Assembly (NCBI GenBank): GCA_023400405.1
Contig: JAEXFD010000044.1
Span: forward strand, 1 to 64,000
Direction: 5' to 3'
DNA length: 64,000 bases
Source of the DNA: Pseudomonadota bacterium
Lineage (GTDB): Bacteria; Pseudomonadota; Alphaproteobacteria; Sphingomonadales; Sphingomonadaceae
Shown here piece after piece: positions 25,200 to 33,935 of this stretch. The translations under genes were made by a program, and so were the position numbers. Position 1 is the stretch's first letter. Each line of letters opens with the position of its first letter. The notes under the pieces were generated by a model that had not been told where the DNA came from, did not search any database, and worked only from the letters and a program-made list of their open reading frames with translations.

Positions 25200-28100
25200 G
25201 TGCAGATCAAGCGGCTGCGGCTGACGGGCTTCAAGAGCTTCGTCGACCCGGCTGACCTCCGCATCGAGCCGGGGCTGACGGGAATCGTCGGCCCCAATGG
25301 CTGCGGCAAGTCCAATTTGCTCGAAGCGCTGCGCTGGGTGATGGGCGAGACCAGCGCCAAATCGATGCGCGGCGCGGGCATGGAAGATGTGATCTTCGCC
25401 GGCACCGCGACCCGCCCGGCGCGCGACTTCGCCGAAGTGACCATCCAGGCCGACCAAGTCGGCGAGGATGACGAGATGGAAGTCGTCCGCCGTATCGAGC
25501 GCGGCGCCGGCTCCGCCTATCGCATCAACGGGCGCGACGTGCGCGCGAAGGACGTGGCGCTGCTCTTCGCCGATTCGGCGACCGGCGCGCATTCGCCGGC
25601 GCTGGTGAGCCAGGGGCGGATCGGCGCGATCATCCAGGCCAAGCCGGGCGAGCGTCGCGCGATGCTGGAGGAAGCGGCGGGGATCGCCGGCCTCCATGTC
25701 CGCCGCAAGGATGCCGAGCAGCGGCTGCGCGCGACCGAGGCGAACCTGGCCCGGCTCGACGAAGTGATCGGCGACCAGGAACAGCGCGCTGCGCAACTCA
25801 AGCGCCAGGCGCGCCAGGCGGAACGCTATCGCGAGCTTTCGGACCGGATCCGCACCGCCGAGGCGCGGATGATCTTCGCACGCTGGCGCGATGCCGCGGC
25901 GGCGGCGGATGCGGCCAAGAAGGAAGCGGCGGCTGCCGAGGCGCTGGTCGGCGAGCAGAGCGCGGCGCATGACGCGGCGGTGGCGGTGCAGCAGGCGGCG
26001 GCGGAGACGCTCGCCCGGGTGCGGGCCGAGGCGCTGGCGGTGCGCGACCGCGCGACCGACGCGATGCACCGGCTCGCGACGCTGCGCAGCGAACGCGCCA
26101 CGGTGGAGCGGCGGATCGGCGAGCTGCAGGACGCCGAGCGACGGCTGGCCGAAGACCGCGGCCGCGAAGGGGCGCTGGCCCGCGATGCGGCCGAGGCGCT
26201 GGCCCGGCTCGACGAAGAGTCCAAGGCGCTCGAGGCGCGGATTGGCGAGGCTTCGGGGCGGATGCCGCATCTCGACGCGGCGCTCTCCGAGACCGAGCGC
26301 GCAGCGCGCGACGCGGAGGTGGCGCTGGCCCAGGCGCTCGCGGCGCAGGCGAGCGAGGCGGCCGAGGCCCGCGTGGCAGAAGCGGCGCTGGCGGCGGCGC
26401 GCACCCGGCTCGACCGGGCCGAGCGGGACCGGGCGCGGATCGATGCCGAAATCCGCGCGCTGCCCGACGCCGAGCCGCTCAAGGCCGAGCGTACCCGCGC
26501 GGCCGAGGCGCGCGAGCAGGCGGCACATCAGGCGGAAAGCGCGCGCACGGGACTCGCCCGCGCCGATGCCGACGAACGTTCGGCGATCGAGGCGCGCAAC
26601 CATGCCCAGGCGGCCAAGGCCACGGCCCATGCCGAACTGGCCCAGCTCGACAGCGAAGCCGCGGCACTCGCCAAGGCGACGCGGCCTTCGGACAAGGACC
26701 GGCTGCTCGACAAGCTGAAGGTCGATGCCGGCTATGAGCGTGCGCTCGCCGCGGCGCTGGGCGACGATCTCGAAGCCGGGCTCGACGGCACGGCCGAGCG
26801 CTATTGGGCGGGCGCCGAGGCGCTGCCCGGCGATCCCGGCGCGCCGCAGGACACGACGCCGCTCGCCGCGCACGTCCAGGCGCCCGCAGCGTTGAGCCGG
26901 CGGCTCGCCCAGGTGCTGGTGGCGGAAAGCGATGGGGGACAGCCGCTCGCGGTGGGCCAGCGGCTGGTGACGCTGGCGGGGGTGCTGCGGCGCTGGGACG
27001 GCTATGTCGCCCGGTCGGGCGGCGCGGCGGCGGCGGAGCGGCTGGTGCGCGTCAACCGGCTCTCGGCCATCGAGAAGGCACGGCCGGCGGCGGTCCGCGC
27101 AGTCGAGAGCGCCGATGCCGAGCTGGCGCGGATCGAGGAGAATATCGCCGAGGCGCGGCGCGCGGCGAGCGAATGCCGGCGCGTGCTCGACCATGCCGAC
27201 ACCGCCGGGCGTGAAGCGGCGCGGGCCGAGGATCGCGCGACGACACAGCTCGAACGGCTCGACGCCCAGCGCGCCGATCTCGACGCACGGCGCAGGCGGA
27301 TCGCGGCCGAGCAGGACGAGGCCGGCGCCGAACTGGCGCGTGCCGAGGCGGCCAAGGCGGCGCTGCCCGACGGCAGCGAGACCCGCGCCAAGGTGGCGGC
27401 GCTCTCTACCGATGCCGAGACCAAGCGCGCAGCTTCTGCGGCCGCGCGGGCCGAGCGTGGGACGCTCGAACGCGAGATCGGGCAGGCGCGCGAGCGGCTT
27501 GCGGCGGCGGGAGCGGAGGCGAAGAGCTGGAAGTCGCGCGCCGGCGAGGCCGCACGGCGATCGGCCGAAATGGAGAAGCGCGCGGCGCAGCTCGCCGAGG
27601 AGAGCGAGGCGCTGGCCGGCAGGCCCGCCGCGCTCGACGCGCAAGTCGCCGAGGCCGAGGCGGCGACCGAGACGGCGCGCGCGGAGAGCAGCACCGCACA
27701 GGCGGCCGAACGCGAGGCCGAAGCCGCAGTGCGCGAAACCGAGGGTGCGGTCCGCGCAGCCAATGAATCGCTCGCCCAGGCGCGCGAAGCCCGGGCGGGC
27801 GCCGCGGCGCGTGCCGAGAACCAGGAAGCGCGGCGGATCGAAATGGGCCGCATCTCGGGCGAGCGCTTCGAATGCCCGCCGCCGCTGCTGCCGCAAAAGG
27901 CCGGGTTCGAGGAGGCGAGCGTGCACAGCCCGGACGAGGAATCGGCGGGGCACGACCGGCTCAATGCCGAGCGCGAGCGGATCGGGCCGGTCAACCTCGT
28001 CGCCGAGACCGAGCTGGCGGAACTCGAGGCCGCCTTCACCAGCAATGCCGCCGAGCGCGACGAACTCGCCCAGGCAGTCAACCGGCTGCGCGGATCGATC

Positions 28101-28607
28101 GGCACGCTGAACCGCGAGGGCCGCCAGCGGCTGCTCGCCGCGTTCGAAGCGGTCGACCAGCATTTCCGTCGGCTGTTCACCACGTTGTTCAACGGCGGCC
28201 AGGCGCATCTCGAGCTGATCGATTCGGACGATCCGCTGGAGGCGGGGCTCGAGATCATGGCCCAGCCGCCGGGCAAGAAGCTGCAATCGCTGACCCTGCT
28301 TTCGGGCGGCGAGCAGGCGCTGACCGCGGTTGCGCTGATCTTCGCGCTCTTCCTCACCAATCCCGCGCCGATCTGCGTGCTCGACGAAGTCGATGCCCCG
28401 CTCGACGACGCCAATATCGACCGCTTCTGCGACCTGCTCGAAGCGATGACCCGCGAGACCGCGACGCGCTACCTGATCGTCACCCACAATGCCGCGACGA
28501 TGAGCCGGATGCACCGATTGTTCGGCGTGACCATGGTCGAGCGCGGGGTGAGCCGGCTGGTCTCGGTCGATCTCGGCGGCGCCGAGAGCCTGTTGGCGGC
28601 GGAATAG
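25200..28607 (+). CDS. smc: Chromosome segregation ATPase SMC
   Basis: A 1135-residue SMC protein. The N-terminal head has Walker A GPNGCGKSNLLEALRW; long coiled coils (about 170-480 and 640-960, rich in Ala, Glu, Arg) flank a hinge near 490-610; the C-terminal head carries LLSGGEQALTAVAL and Walker B ICVLDEVDAPLDDAN. SMC with ScpAB organises and separates chromosomes. It starts at GTG 25200, 25 bases after the thiol-oxidoreductase gene. scpA and scpB are not in the window. The long opposite-strand open frame is a by-product of GC-rich coding. Confidence 0.97.
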   Translation: MQIKRLRLTGFKSFVDPADLRIEPGLTGIVGPNGCGKSNLLEALRWVMGETSAKSMRGAGMEDVIFAGTATRPARDFAEVTIQADQVGEDDEMEVVRRIERGAGSAYRINGRDVRAKDVALLFADSATGAHSPALVSQGRIGAIIQAKPGERRAMLEEAAGIAGLHVRRKDAEQRLRATEANLARLDEVIGDQEQRAAQLKRQARQAERYRELSDRIRTAEARMIFARWRDAAAAADAAKKEAAAAEALVGEQSAAHDAAVAVQQAAAETLARVRAEALAVRDRATDAMHRLATLRSERATVERRIGELQDAERRLAEDRGREGALARDAAEALARLDEESKALEARIGEASGRMPHLDAALSETERAARDAEVALAQALAAQASEAAEARVAEAALAAARTRLDRAERDRARIDAEIRALPDAEPLKAERTRAAEAREQAAHQAESARTGLARADADERSAIEARNHAQAAKATAHAELAQLDSEAAALAKATRPSDKDRLLDKLKVDAGYERALAAALGDDLEAGLDGTAERYWAGAEALPGDPGAPQDTTPLAAHVQAPAALSRRLAQVLVAESDGGQPLAVGQRLVTLAGVLRRWDGYVARSGGAAAAERLVRVNRLSAIEKARPAAVRAVESADAELARIEENIAEARRAASECRRVLDHADTAGREAARAEDRATTQLERLDAQRADLDARRRRIAAEQDEAGAELARAEAAKAALPDGSETRAKVAALSTDAETKRAASAAARAERGTLEREIGQARERLAAAGAEAKSWKSRAGEAARRSAEMEKRAAQLAEESEALAGRPAALDAQVAEAEAATETARAESSTAQAAEREAEAAVRETEGAVRAANESLAQAREARAGAAARAENQEARRIEMGRISGERFECPPPLLPQKAGFEEASVHSPDEESAGHDRLNAERERIGPVNLVAETELAELEAAFTSNAAERDELAQAVNRLRGSIGTLNREGRQRLLAAFEAVDQHFRRLFTTLFNGGQAHLELIDSDDPLEAGLEIMAQPPGKKLQSLTLLSGGEQALTAVALIFALFLTNPAPICVLDEVDAPLDDANIDRFCDLLEAMTRETATRYLIVTHNAATMSRMHRLFGVTMVERGVSRLVSVDLGGAESLLAAE

Positions 28608-28610
28608 GGG

Positions 28611-28751
28611 ATGTGGCTGGAGGTGCTGTTCGAAGCGGGCGTCGAAGCAATCTCCTGGCTGATCGAACGGGTGTTCGGCCCAATCGGATGCCTGGTTGTC
28701 ATCGCCGGCCTTGTCTTGGTCGCCGCACTACTCTTCTGGGGCATTTCATGA
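28611..28751 (+). CDS. Small single-span membrane protein (46 aa), unknown function
   Basis: A 46-residue open frame immediately after smc: an amphipathic N-terminus (MWLEVLFEAGVEAISWLIER) followed by one hydrophobic helix ending WGIS. It starts 3 bases after the smc stop and its final TCATGA shares ATGA with the start of the next gene, so it fits exactly between two genes with no spare bases. The spacing and clear membrane helix support a real gene; no family is recognised. Confidence 0.6.
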   Translation: MWLEVLFEAGVEAISWLIERVFGPIGCLVVIAGLVLVAALLFWGIS

Positions 28752-29731
28752 TCGACGCCTTCCCCCGCATCCGCCTGTTCGATGCCCCCACGCCGATCCA
28801 GCGGCTGGAGCGGATCGAGGCGGCGCTGGGGCTTTCGGGGGCGCGACTGTTCGTCAAGCGCGACGACCTGATGGGGCTAGGCGGCGGGGGCAACAAGCTG
28901 CGCAAGCTCGAATATCTGCTCGGCGCGGCGATCGACCAGGGCTGCGATACCTTCATCACCACCGGCGCGCGGCAATCCAACCATGCCCGGCTCAGCGCCG
29001 CGGCGGCGGCGAAGCTCGGGCTCGCCGCCGAGCTGATGTTGACCGACACGGTGCCGCGCGAGGACGATGCCTATCGGCATAACGGCAACCAGCTGCTCGA
29101 CGGGCTGTTCGGCGCGACGGTCCATACCCTGCCGCGCGGCGCCGATGCACTCGCGGCCGCCTACGCCCGGGCGGAGGCGCTGAAGGGGGAGGGGCGGAAA
29201 GCCTATGTCGTCGGCTCGGGCGGCTCCTCGCCGGTCGGCGCGCTCGGCTATGCGTCATGCGCACGCGAGATCGAGGCGCAGGAAGCCGAGCTGGGGCTGG
29301 TCTTCACGACGATCGTGGTCGCCAATGGCAGCCACGGCACGCATGCCGGGCTCGCCGCCGGCGCACAGGACCCGCGGCGCGTGCTGTCCTTCACAGTGCT
29401 CGCCGATCTGGCCGAGGCCGAGCGTGGCACGCTGGCGCTCGCGAACCAGACGCGGGCGCTGCTCGGCGCGCCGCCCCTCACCGACGACGCCATCCGCATC
29501 GACGGATCGCAGCGCGGCGAGGCCTATGGCATCCCGACCGACGCGATGCTCGCCGCGGTGCGGCTGATGGCGCGGCAGGAGGGGTTGCTGATCGATCCGG
29601 TCTATAGCGGCAAGGCGTTCGCCGGCGTGCTCGCGGGGCTGGCCGAAGGGCGGCTGAGCGGCGACGTGCTGTTCGTGATGACCGGGGGAATGCCGGGGCT
29701 GTTCGCCTATCAGCCGGCCTTTGCCGCCTGA
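28748..29731 (+). CDS. D-cysteine desulfhydrase / ACC deaminase family PLP enzyme
   Basis: A 327-residue fold-type II PLP enzyme. FVKRDDLMGLGGGGNKLRKLEYL carries the PLP lysine, TGARQSNHARLSAAAAAKLG the substrate loop, and VVANGSHGTHAGLAAG and FVMTGGMPGLFAY the phosphate and C-terminal sites. This matches D-cysteine desulfhydrase (D-cysteine to pyruvate, sulfide and ammonia); ACC deaminase is the alternative within the family. Its ATG at 28748 overlaps the stop of the small membrane gene. The last 22 bases overlap the convergent glycosyltransferase gene. Confidence 0.85.
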   Translation: MIDAFPRIRLFDAPTPIQRLERIEAALGLSGARLFVKRDDLMGLGGGGNKLRKLEYLLGAAIDQGCDTFITTGARQSNHARLSAAAAAKLGLAAELMLTDTVPREDDAYRHNGNQLLDGLFGATVHTLPRGADALAAAYARAEALKGEGRKAYVVGSGGSSPVGALGYASCAREIEAQEAELGLVFTTIVVANGSHGTHAGLAAGAQDPRRVLSFTVLADLAEAERGTLALANQTRALLGAPPLTDDAIRIDGSQRGEAYGIPTDAMLAAVRLMARQEGLLIDPVYSGKAFAGVLAGLAEGRLSGDVLFVMTGGMPGLFAYQPAFAA

Positions 29732-30732
29732 CCGTCGAGAACCCGCCGGTACAGCGCGATATAGCGATCGGCCATCGCCTCGACCGTGAAATGCGCTTCG
29801 ACGCGCGCGCGGCAGGCGGCGCGGTCGATGGTGGCGATGCGATCAAGCGCTGCGGCCGCTTCCTCCGCCGAATCGATCAGCACCCCGGTCTCCGGCGTGA
29901 TCAGTTCGGGCATGCTGCCGCGGTCGATCGCGATCACCGGCGTGCCGCAGGCCATCGCCTCGATCACCGACAGGCCGAAGGGCTCGTCGAAATTGATGAG
30001 GTGGAGCAGCGCCTGTGCCTTGCCCAGTGCCCGCAGCCGTTCGGCGCCGCCGACCGGGCCGCGATAGACGATGCGATCGTCGAGGTGCGGGGCGACTTCG
30101 CGGTCGAAATAGCCCTGGTCCTGGATGATGCCGTACAAGTTGAGCCGGCGACCGGCGGCGCGGGCAACGCGGATCGCCTCGGCGGCGCCCTTGTCCGGAT
30201 GCATGCGGCCGAAGAACAGCAGGTCCTCGCCGCCTTGCGCCTCGAACGGGAATTCGTCGAGCCGGATGCCGTGGTGGATCGTCGCGGCGTATTTGAGCGA
30301 CGGGTGGCGATCGGCATCGCTGATCGCGACGAAATGCACGCGATCCTCGAACGGCTTGTACATCGGCAGGATGCGATCCGACGAGAAGCCGTGGATCGTC
30401 GTCACCATTGGCGTGTCGATCAGCGGGGCATAGGCATGGGCGGGGAAATCCGCCTGGTTGTGGATCAGGTCGAACTCGGCCGCGCGGGCGAAGAGATGCG
30501 ACTGATGGGCATATTCCCATACCTTCGCATCGATCGCCGGATCTTCCTCATAGCCGCGCGGCACCACCCCGGCGAGTGTGCCGGCCGTGATCGAATCCTG
30601 CGTGGCGAAGAGCGTGACGTCGATGCCGCGGGCGACCAGCGCCTCGGTGAGCAGGCTGGTCACCAGCTCCCACGGGCCATAATGACGCGGCGGCGTGCGC
30701 CACGCGATCGGCGCCAGCATCGCGACTTTCAT
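29710..30732 (-). CDS. GT4-family glycosyltransferase
   Basis: A 340-residue GT-B glycosyltransferase of family 4. The acceptor domain starts MKVAMLAPIAWRTPPRHYGP; the donor site shows LFFGRMHPDKGAAEAIRVA and the EX7E-type motif in FGLSVIEAMACGTPVIAID followed by GSMPELI. Similar proteins sit next to GH130 and GH13 genes and are thought to act on storage or osmolyte glycans; the sugar donor is unknown. Start overlaps the stop of the GH13 gene by 4 bases (ATGA), so both belong to one transcript. Confidence 0.88.
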   Translation of the reverse strand: MKVAMLAPIAWRTPPRHYGPWELVTSLLTEALVARGIDVTLFATQDSITAGTLAGVVPRGYEEDPAIDAKVWEYAHQSHLFARAAEFDLIHNQADFPAHAYAPLIDTPMVTTIHGFSSDRILPMYKPFEDRVHFVAISDADRHPSLKYAATIHHGIRLDEFPFEAQGGEDLLFFGRMHPDKGAAEAIRVARAAGRRLNLYGIIQDQGYFDREVAPHLDDRIVYRGPVGGAERLRALGKAQALLHLINFDEPFGLSVIEAMACGTPVIAIDRGSMPELITPETGVLIDSAEEAAAALDRIATIDRAACRARVEAHFTVEAMADRYIALYRRVLDGQAAKAG

Positions 30733-32300
30733 GCGAGGATATAGCCCTCATTGGCGCCGAGCAGCGCCGGATCGGTGCCGCCCTGCGCGGCGAGGACCAC
30801 CTGGAGCCCCTCGGCCCATTCGGGGATGGCGAAGGCCTGCGGGGTGGCGCCCAAATTGAGCACGACGAGCAGCCGATCCTCGCCGAGCCGGCGTTCATAG
30901 GCGAGCAGATCGCCGCTGCACGGCACCGCATGATAGTCGCCGAGCGCGAGGGCGGGGTGCTGGTGGCGCAGCGCGAGCAGGCGCTGGGTGAGCCGCCACA
31001 TCGAGCGCGGATCGTCGCGCTCGGCGGCGACGTTGCGTTCGAGCCAGTCGGGATGGAGCGGCAGCCAGGGATCGGCGCTGCTGAAACCGGCATAGGCGCT
31101 CGCATCCCAGGCCATCGGCGTGCGCACCGGATCGCGGCCGAGGCCGATGCCGGGATCGCGCAATTCGCGCGGATCCTGGACGAGTGCGGGCGGGATCGCG
31201 ACGTCCTCCATGCCGATCTCGTCGCCATAATAGAGCGTGGGCGTGCCGCGCAGGGTGAGCAGCAGCATCATGGCGATTCGCGCCTGCTCCGGCCCGACGC
31301 GGGTGGCGATGCGCGGGCGATCGTGATTGCCGAGCACCCAATTGGGCCAGCCGCTCTCCGGCAGCGCGGCTTCATAGGCGTCGATCATTTCCGCCAGGCT
31401 GCGCGCATTCCAGTCCGCGCCGATCAGCTGGAAGTTGAAGGGCAGGTGGACGCCGGGCTGCTCGGCGGTGCCGTAATAGCCGACGAGTTGGGGCACCGGC
31501 AGGTAGATCTCGCCGATCAGGACGCGCGCGCCATAGTGATCGGCGATGGCGCGCATCTCGGCGGCGATGCCATGGACTTCGGGCTGGTCTGTCGAATGAA
31601 GCTGGTGGACGCGCGTATAGTCGGGCTGGCCGGGCTGCCACTCCGTATTCACCGGATTGTCCGGGAAATCGGCATGCTTGACCATGTGCCACAGCACGTC
31701 GATGCGGAAACCGTCCACGCCGCGATCGAACCAGAAGCGCAGCACGTCCATCATCGCCGCGCGCAGATCGGGATTGCGCCAGTTGAGGTCCGGCTGTTCC
31801 TTCAGGAAGGCGTGGTAATAATATTGGCCGGTGGCTTCGTCCCATTCCCAGGCCGAGCCGCCGAAATCGCTGATCCAGTTGTTCGGCGGGGAGCCGTCGG
31901 GCTTGGCGTCGCGCCAGATATACCAATCGCGCTTGGGATTGTCGCGCGACGAGCGGCTCTCGCGGAACCAGGGATGCTCGCTCGAGCTGTGATTGGGGAC
32001 GAGATCGAGCAGCAGGCGGATACCGCGCGCATGGGCCGCGGCGAGCAGCGCATCGAAATCGGCGAGCGTCCCGAAGCGCGGGTCGATCCCGCAATAATCG
32101 GCGACGTCATAGCCGAAGTCGGCCATCGGGCTGGGGAAGATCGGCGAGATCCAGATCGCGTCGATGCCGAGCGCTTTGAGATCGTCGAGACGGGATTCGA
32201 TGCCCTTGAGATCGCCGATCCCGTCGCCGTTCGTGTCCTGGAACGAGCGGGGATAGACCTGGTAGATGACGGCGGACTTCCACCAATCGTCGCGGGTCAT
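30729..32300 (-). CDS. GH13 alpha-glucosidase family protein
   Basis: A 523-residue GH13 glycoside hydrolase. AVIYQVYPRSFQDTNGDGIG starts the (beta/alpha)8 barrel; conserved regions are DLVPNHSSSEHPWF, GFRIDVLWHM (nucleophile Asp), LIGEIYLP (acid/base Glu) and GNHDRPRIATR (transition-state Asp). The pattern fits alpha-glucosidase or oligo-1,6-glucosidase, cytoplasmic since no signal peptide is present. It lies upstream of the GT4 gene with a 4-base overlap and downstream of the GH130 gene, with a repeat at 32317-32407 between them. Confidence 0.9.
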   Translation of the reverse strand: MTRDDWWKSAVIYQVYPRSFQDTNGDGIGDLKGIESRLDDLKALGIDAIWISPIFPSPMADFGYDVADYCGIDPRFGTLADFDALLAAAHARGIRLLLDLVPNHSSSEHPWFRESRSSRDNPKRDWYIWRDAKPDGSPPNNWISDFGGSAWEWDEATGQYYYHAFLKEQPDLNWRNPDLRAAMMDVLRFWFDRGVDGFRIDVLWHMVKHADFPDNPVNTEWQPGQPDYTRVHQLHSTDQPEVHGIAAEMRAIADHYGARVLIGEIYLPVPQLVGYYGTAEQPGVHLPFNFQLIGADWNARSLAEMIDAYEAALPESGWPNWVLGNHDRPRIATRVGPEQARIAMMLLLTLRGTPTLYYGDEIGMEDVAIPPALVQDPRELRDPGIGLGRDPVRTPMAWDASAYAGFSSADPWLPLHPDWLERNVAAERDDPRSMWRLTQRLLALRHQHPALALGDYHAVPCSGDLLAYERRLGEDRLLVVLNLGATPQAFAIPEWAEGLQVVLAAQGGTDPALLGANEGYILA

Positions 32301-32316
32301 GGCCGCATCCCTCCTC

Positions 32317-32407
32317 CGTTCGCGCTGAGCTTGTCGAAGCGCCGTCCTTCATTGTGGGTTGCGGGCCAGAAGAAGAGCTGCCCTTCGAGAAGCTCAGGGC
32401 GAACGGG
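32317..32407. repeat. 91-bp palindromic repeat, family D copy 1
   Basis: Arms 32317-32343 (CCGTTCGCGCTGAGCTTGTC followed by GAAGCGC) and 32381-32407 pair with three mismatches in 27. The CTGAGCTTGTCGAAG core also occurs in the repeat at 54393-54479. It fills the gap between the GH130 stop (32416) and the GH13 start (32300). Confidence 0.88.
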
Positions 32408-32415
32408 GGGATGGT

Positions 32416-33531
32416 TCACCGGAACCGCTCCTTGGCGATATGCGTGATTCGGCAGGCGAGGTCGGCTTCGCCATTGGCGACGACATAATGGTCGCCCGCA
32501 TCGGCGATGCCCGTGGTGAAAACGACCGGAGTCGGCAGGTACATCTGGTGGGCGATGCCGGCGGTGAGATCGGGATTGGCCTCGAGCAGCGGGGTCTCGT
32601 CCTCGAGCCGGAGGATCCGCGAGGGATCGTCGCGGTCGAGCAGCGCCCAGAAGCTGCGATAGATGCCGACCATGCCGCGCTTCTCGACGCCGTGATAGAT
32701 CAGCATCCAGCCCTCGGGCGTCAGCACCGGCTGGCTGCCGCCGCCGATCCGCTGGGTGCTGCTCGTGCCCTTGCGCGCGCGGATTCCGGGGGTGTCGAGC
32801 GGCTTCCAGTGCAGCCCGTCGGGCGACTGGGCCATGTTGATCGCCGGGCCGCCGAGCCAGGGCGAATCGTCCGGATAGGCGAAATAGCATTCGCCCAGGG
32901 GCCGGGTGAGCGCCATGAACTTGCCGCCGACCTTGCCTTCGAACAGCAGCATGTCCTTGTTCTGGTGATCGAGGACGATGCCGAGCAGCTCGTAATCGAG
33001 GCCGTTGGTCGAACGGTACATCGCAGTGCAGTGGCGCTCGGCCGAGACGCCGCACACGGTCATCCACCAGACGCCATCAACCTGGCTGATCCGCGCATCC
33101 TCGACGCCATAATCCATGTACGAGGCCGAAGGCTCGATCGCCTTGTCGTAATGGACGGCGACGATGCGCCGCCCCTCGGCATCGAGCTCGACCGGGAGCA
33201 GCCAGGACAGCGACGTGAGCCCAAGCAGGCGCGGATTGCGGTCCTTGAGCGCGAATTGGCGCGGATCGTCCATGTCGATGTGGTGGACCGAGTGGCGATC
33301 GAGGACATAGCCCCGGGGCGTCCAGCGGATCGCGCGGGCATGATCGCTATGGACCGGATCGCGCAGCGCCTCGGCGACGCGCACCATCAGCAACAAATTG
33401 CCATTGGGCAGCCGCGCCAGGCCGGGATTGAAGGCGCCGAGCACATGCGTCGGCTCGGCCACCCCGCGGCGCAGCGGCGAGCGCGTCAGGTCGACATCGT
33501 CGGGCGTGAAGATCAGATAGTCGTCGGCCAA
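32416..33531 (-). CDS. GH130 family mannoside phosphorylase-like protein
   Basis: A 371-residue five-bladed beta-propeller protein of glycoside hydrolase family 130. Marks are FNPGLARLPNGNLLLMVRVAE, YGVEDARIS (with the general-acid Asp), GGGSQPVLTPEGWMLIYHGV and QMYLPTPVVFTTG. GH130 enzymes phosphorolyse beta-mannosides (mannosylglucose, beta-1,2- or 1,4-mannobiose). The start of the protein and the absence of a signal peptide indicate a cytoplasmic enzyme. It heads, with a chorismate mutase gene upstream, the GH130-GH13-GT4 group. Confidence 0.87.
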   Translation of the reverse strand: MADDYLIFTPDDVDLTRSPLRRGVAEPTHVLGAFNPGLARLPNGNLLLMVRVAEALRDPVHSDHARAIRWTPRGYVLDRHSVHHIDMDDPRQFALKDRNPRLLGLTSLSWLLPVELDAEGRRIVAVHYDKAIEPSASYMDYGVEDARISQVDGVWWMTVCGVSAERHCTAMYRSTNGLDYELLGIVLDHQNKDMLLFEGKVGGKFMALTRPLGECYFAYPDDSPWLGGPAINMAQSPDGLHWKPLDTPGIRARKGTSSTQRIGGGSQPVLTPEGWMLIYHGVEKRGMVGIYRSFWALLDRDDPSRILRLEDETPLLEANPDLTAGIAHQMYLPTPVVFTTGIADAGDHYVVANGEADLACRITHIAKERFR

Positions 33532-33565
33532 ATCGTGGCTCCCCTCGCTCGGGGCCCGAACGGCG

Positions 33566-33859
33566 TCAGGCCGCCCCGGTTCCGTCGCGCAGTCGTTCGT
33601 GGTGGCGGATCACTTCGTCGATGATGAAGCGCAGGAACTTCTCGGAGAATTCGGGATCGAGGTCGGCGCTCTTGGCGAGGGTGCGCAGCCGGGCGATCTG
33701 CGCGTCCTCGCGGCCCGGATCGGCCGGGGGCAGCCCGGCCTCGGCCTTGTAGCGGCCCACGGCCTGGGTGACCTTGAACCGCTCGGCGAGCAGGAACACC
33801 AGGGCGGCATCGATATTGTCGATGCTCTGGCGATAGCGGGCGAGCGTCTCGTCGGGCAT
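33566..33859 (-). CDS. AroQ-type chorismate mutase
   Basis: A 97-residue all-helical chorismate mutase, converting chorismate to prephenate. The three-helix AroQ pattern is visible: RYRQSIDNIDAALVFLLAERF with the catalytic Arg and a lysine/arginine pair in VGRYKAEAGLPPADPGRE-like helix 2. The length is that of the single-domain form. It is divergent from the prenyl synthase gene (76 bases between starts) and lies 34 bases upstream of GH130. pheA at 18942 supplies the next step. Confidence 0.9.
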   Translation of the reverse strand: MPDETLARYRQSIDNIDAALVFLLAERFKVTQAVGRYKAEAGLPPADPGREDAQIARLRTLAKSADLDPEFSEKFLRFIIDEVIRHHERLRDGTGAA

Positions 33860-33935
33860 GGGCCCCTCTTTGCGTCGCGGCACCGCAGCACGCAAGCCTT
33901 GCCTTTGCGCAGCGAAGCGGCCAGAGGCCGGGGGT

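Noticed and set aside
25101..28514. Long open frame on the minus strand opposite smc
   Set aside because: It mirrors smc codon for codon, is rich in Arg/Ala as expected for an antisense frame in GC-rich DNA, and shows no family motif.
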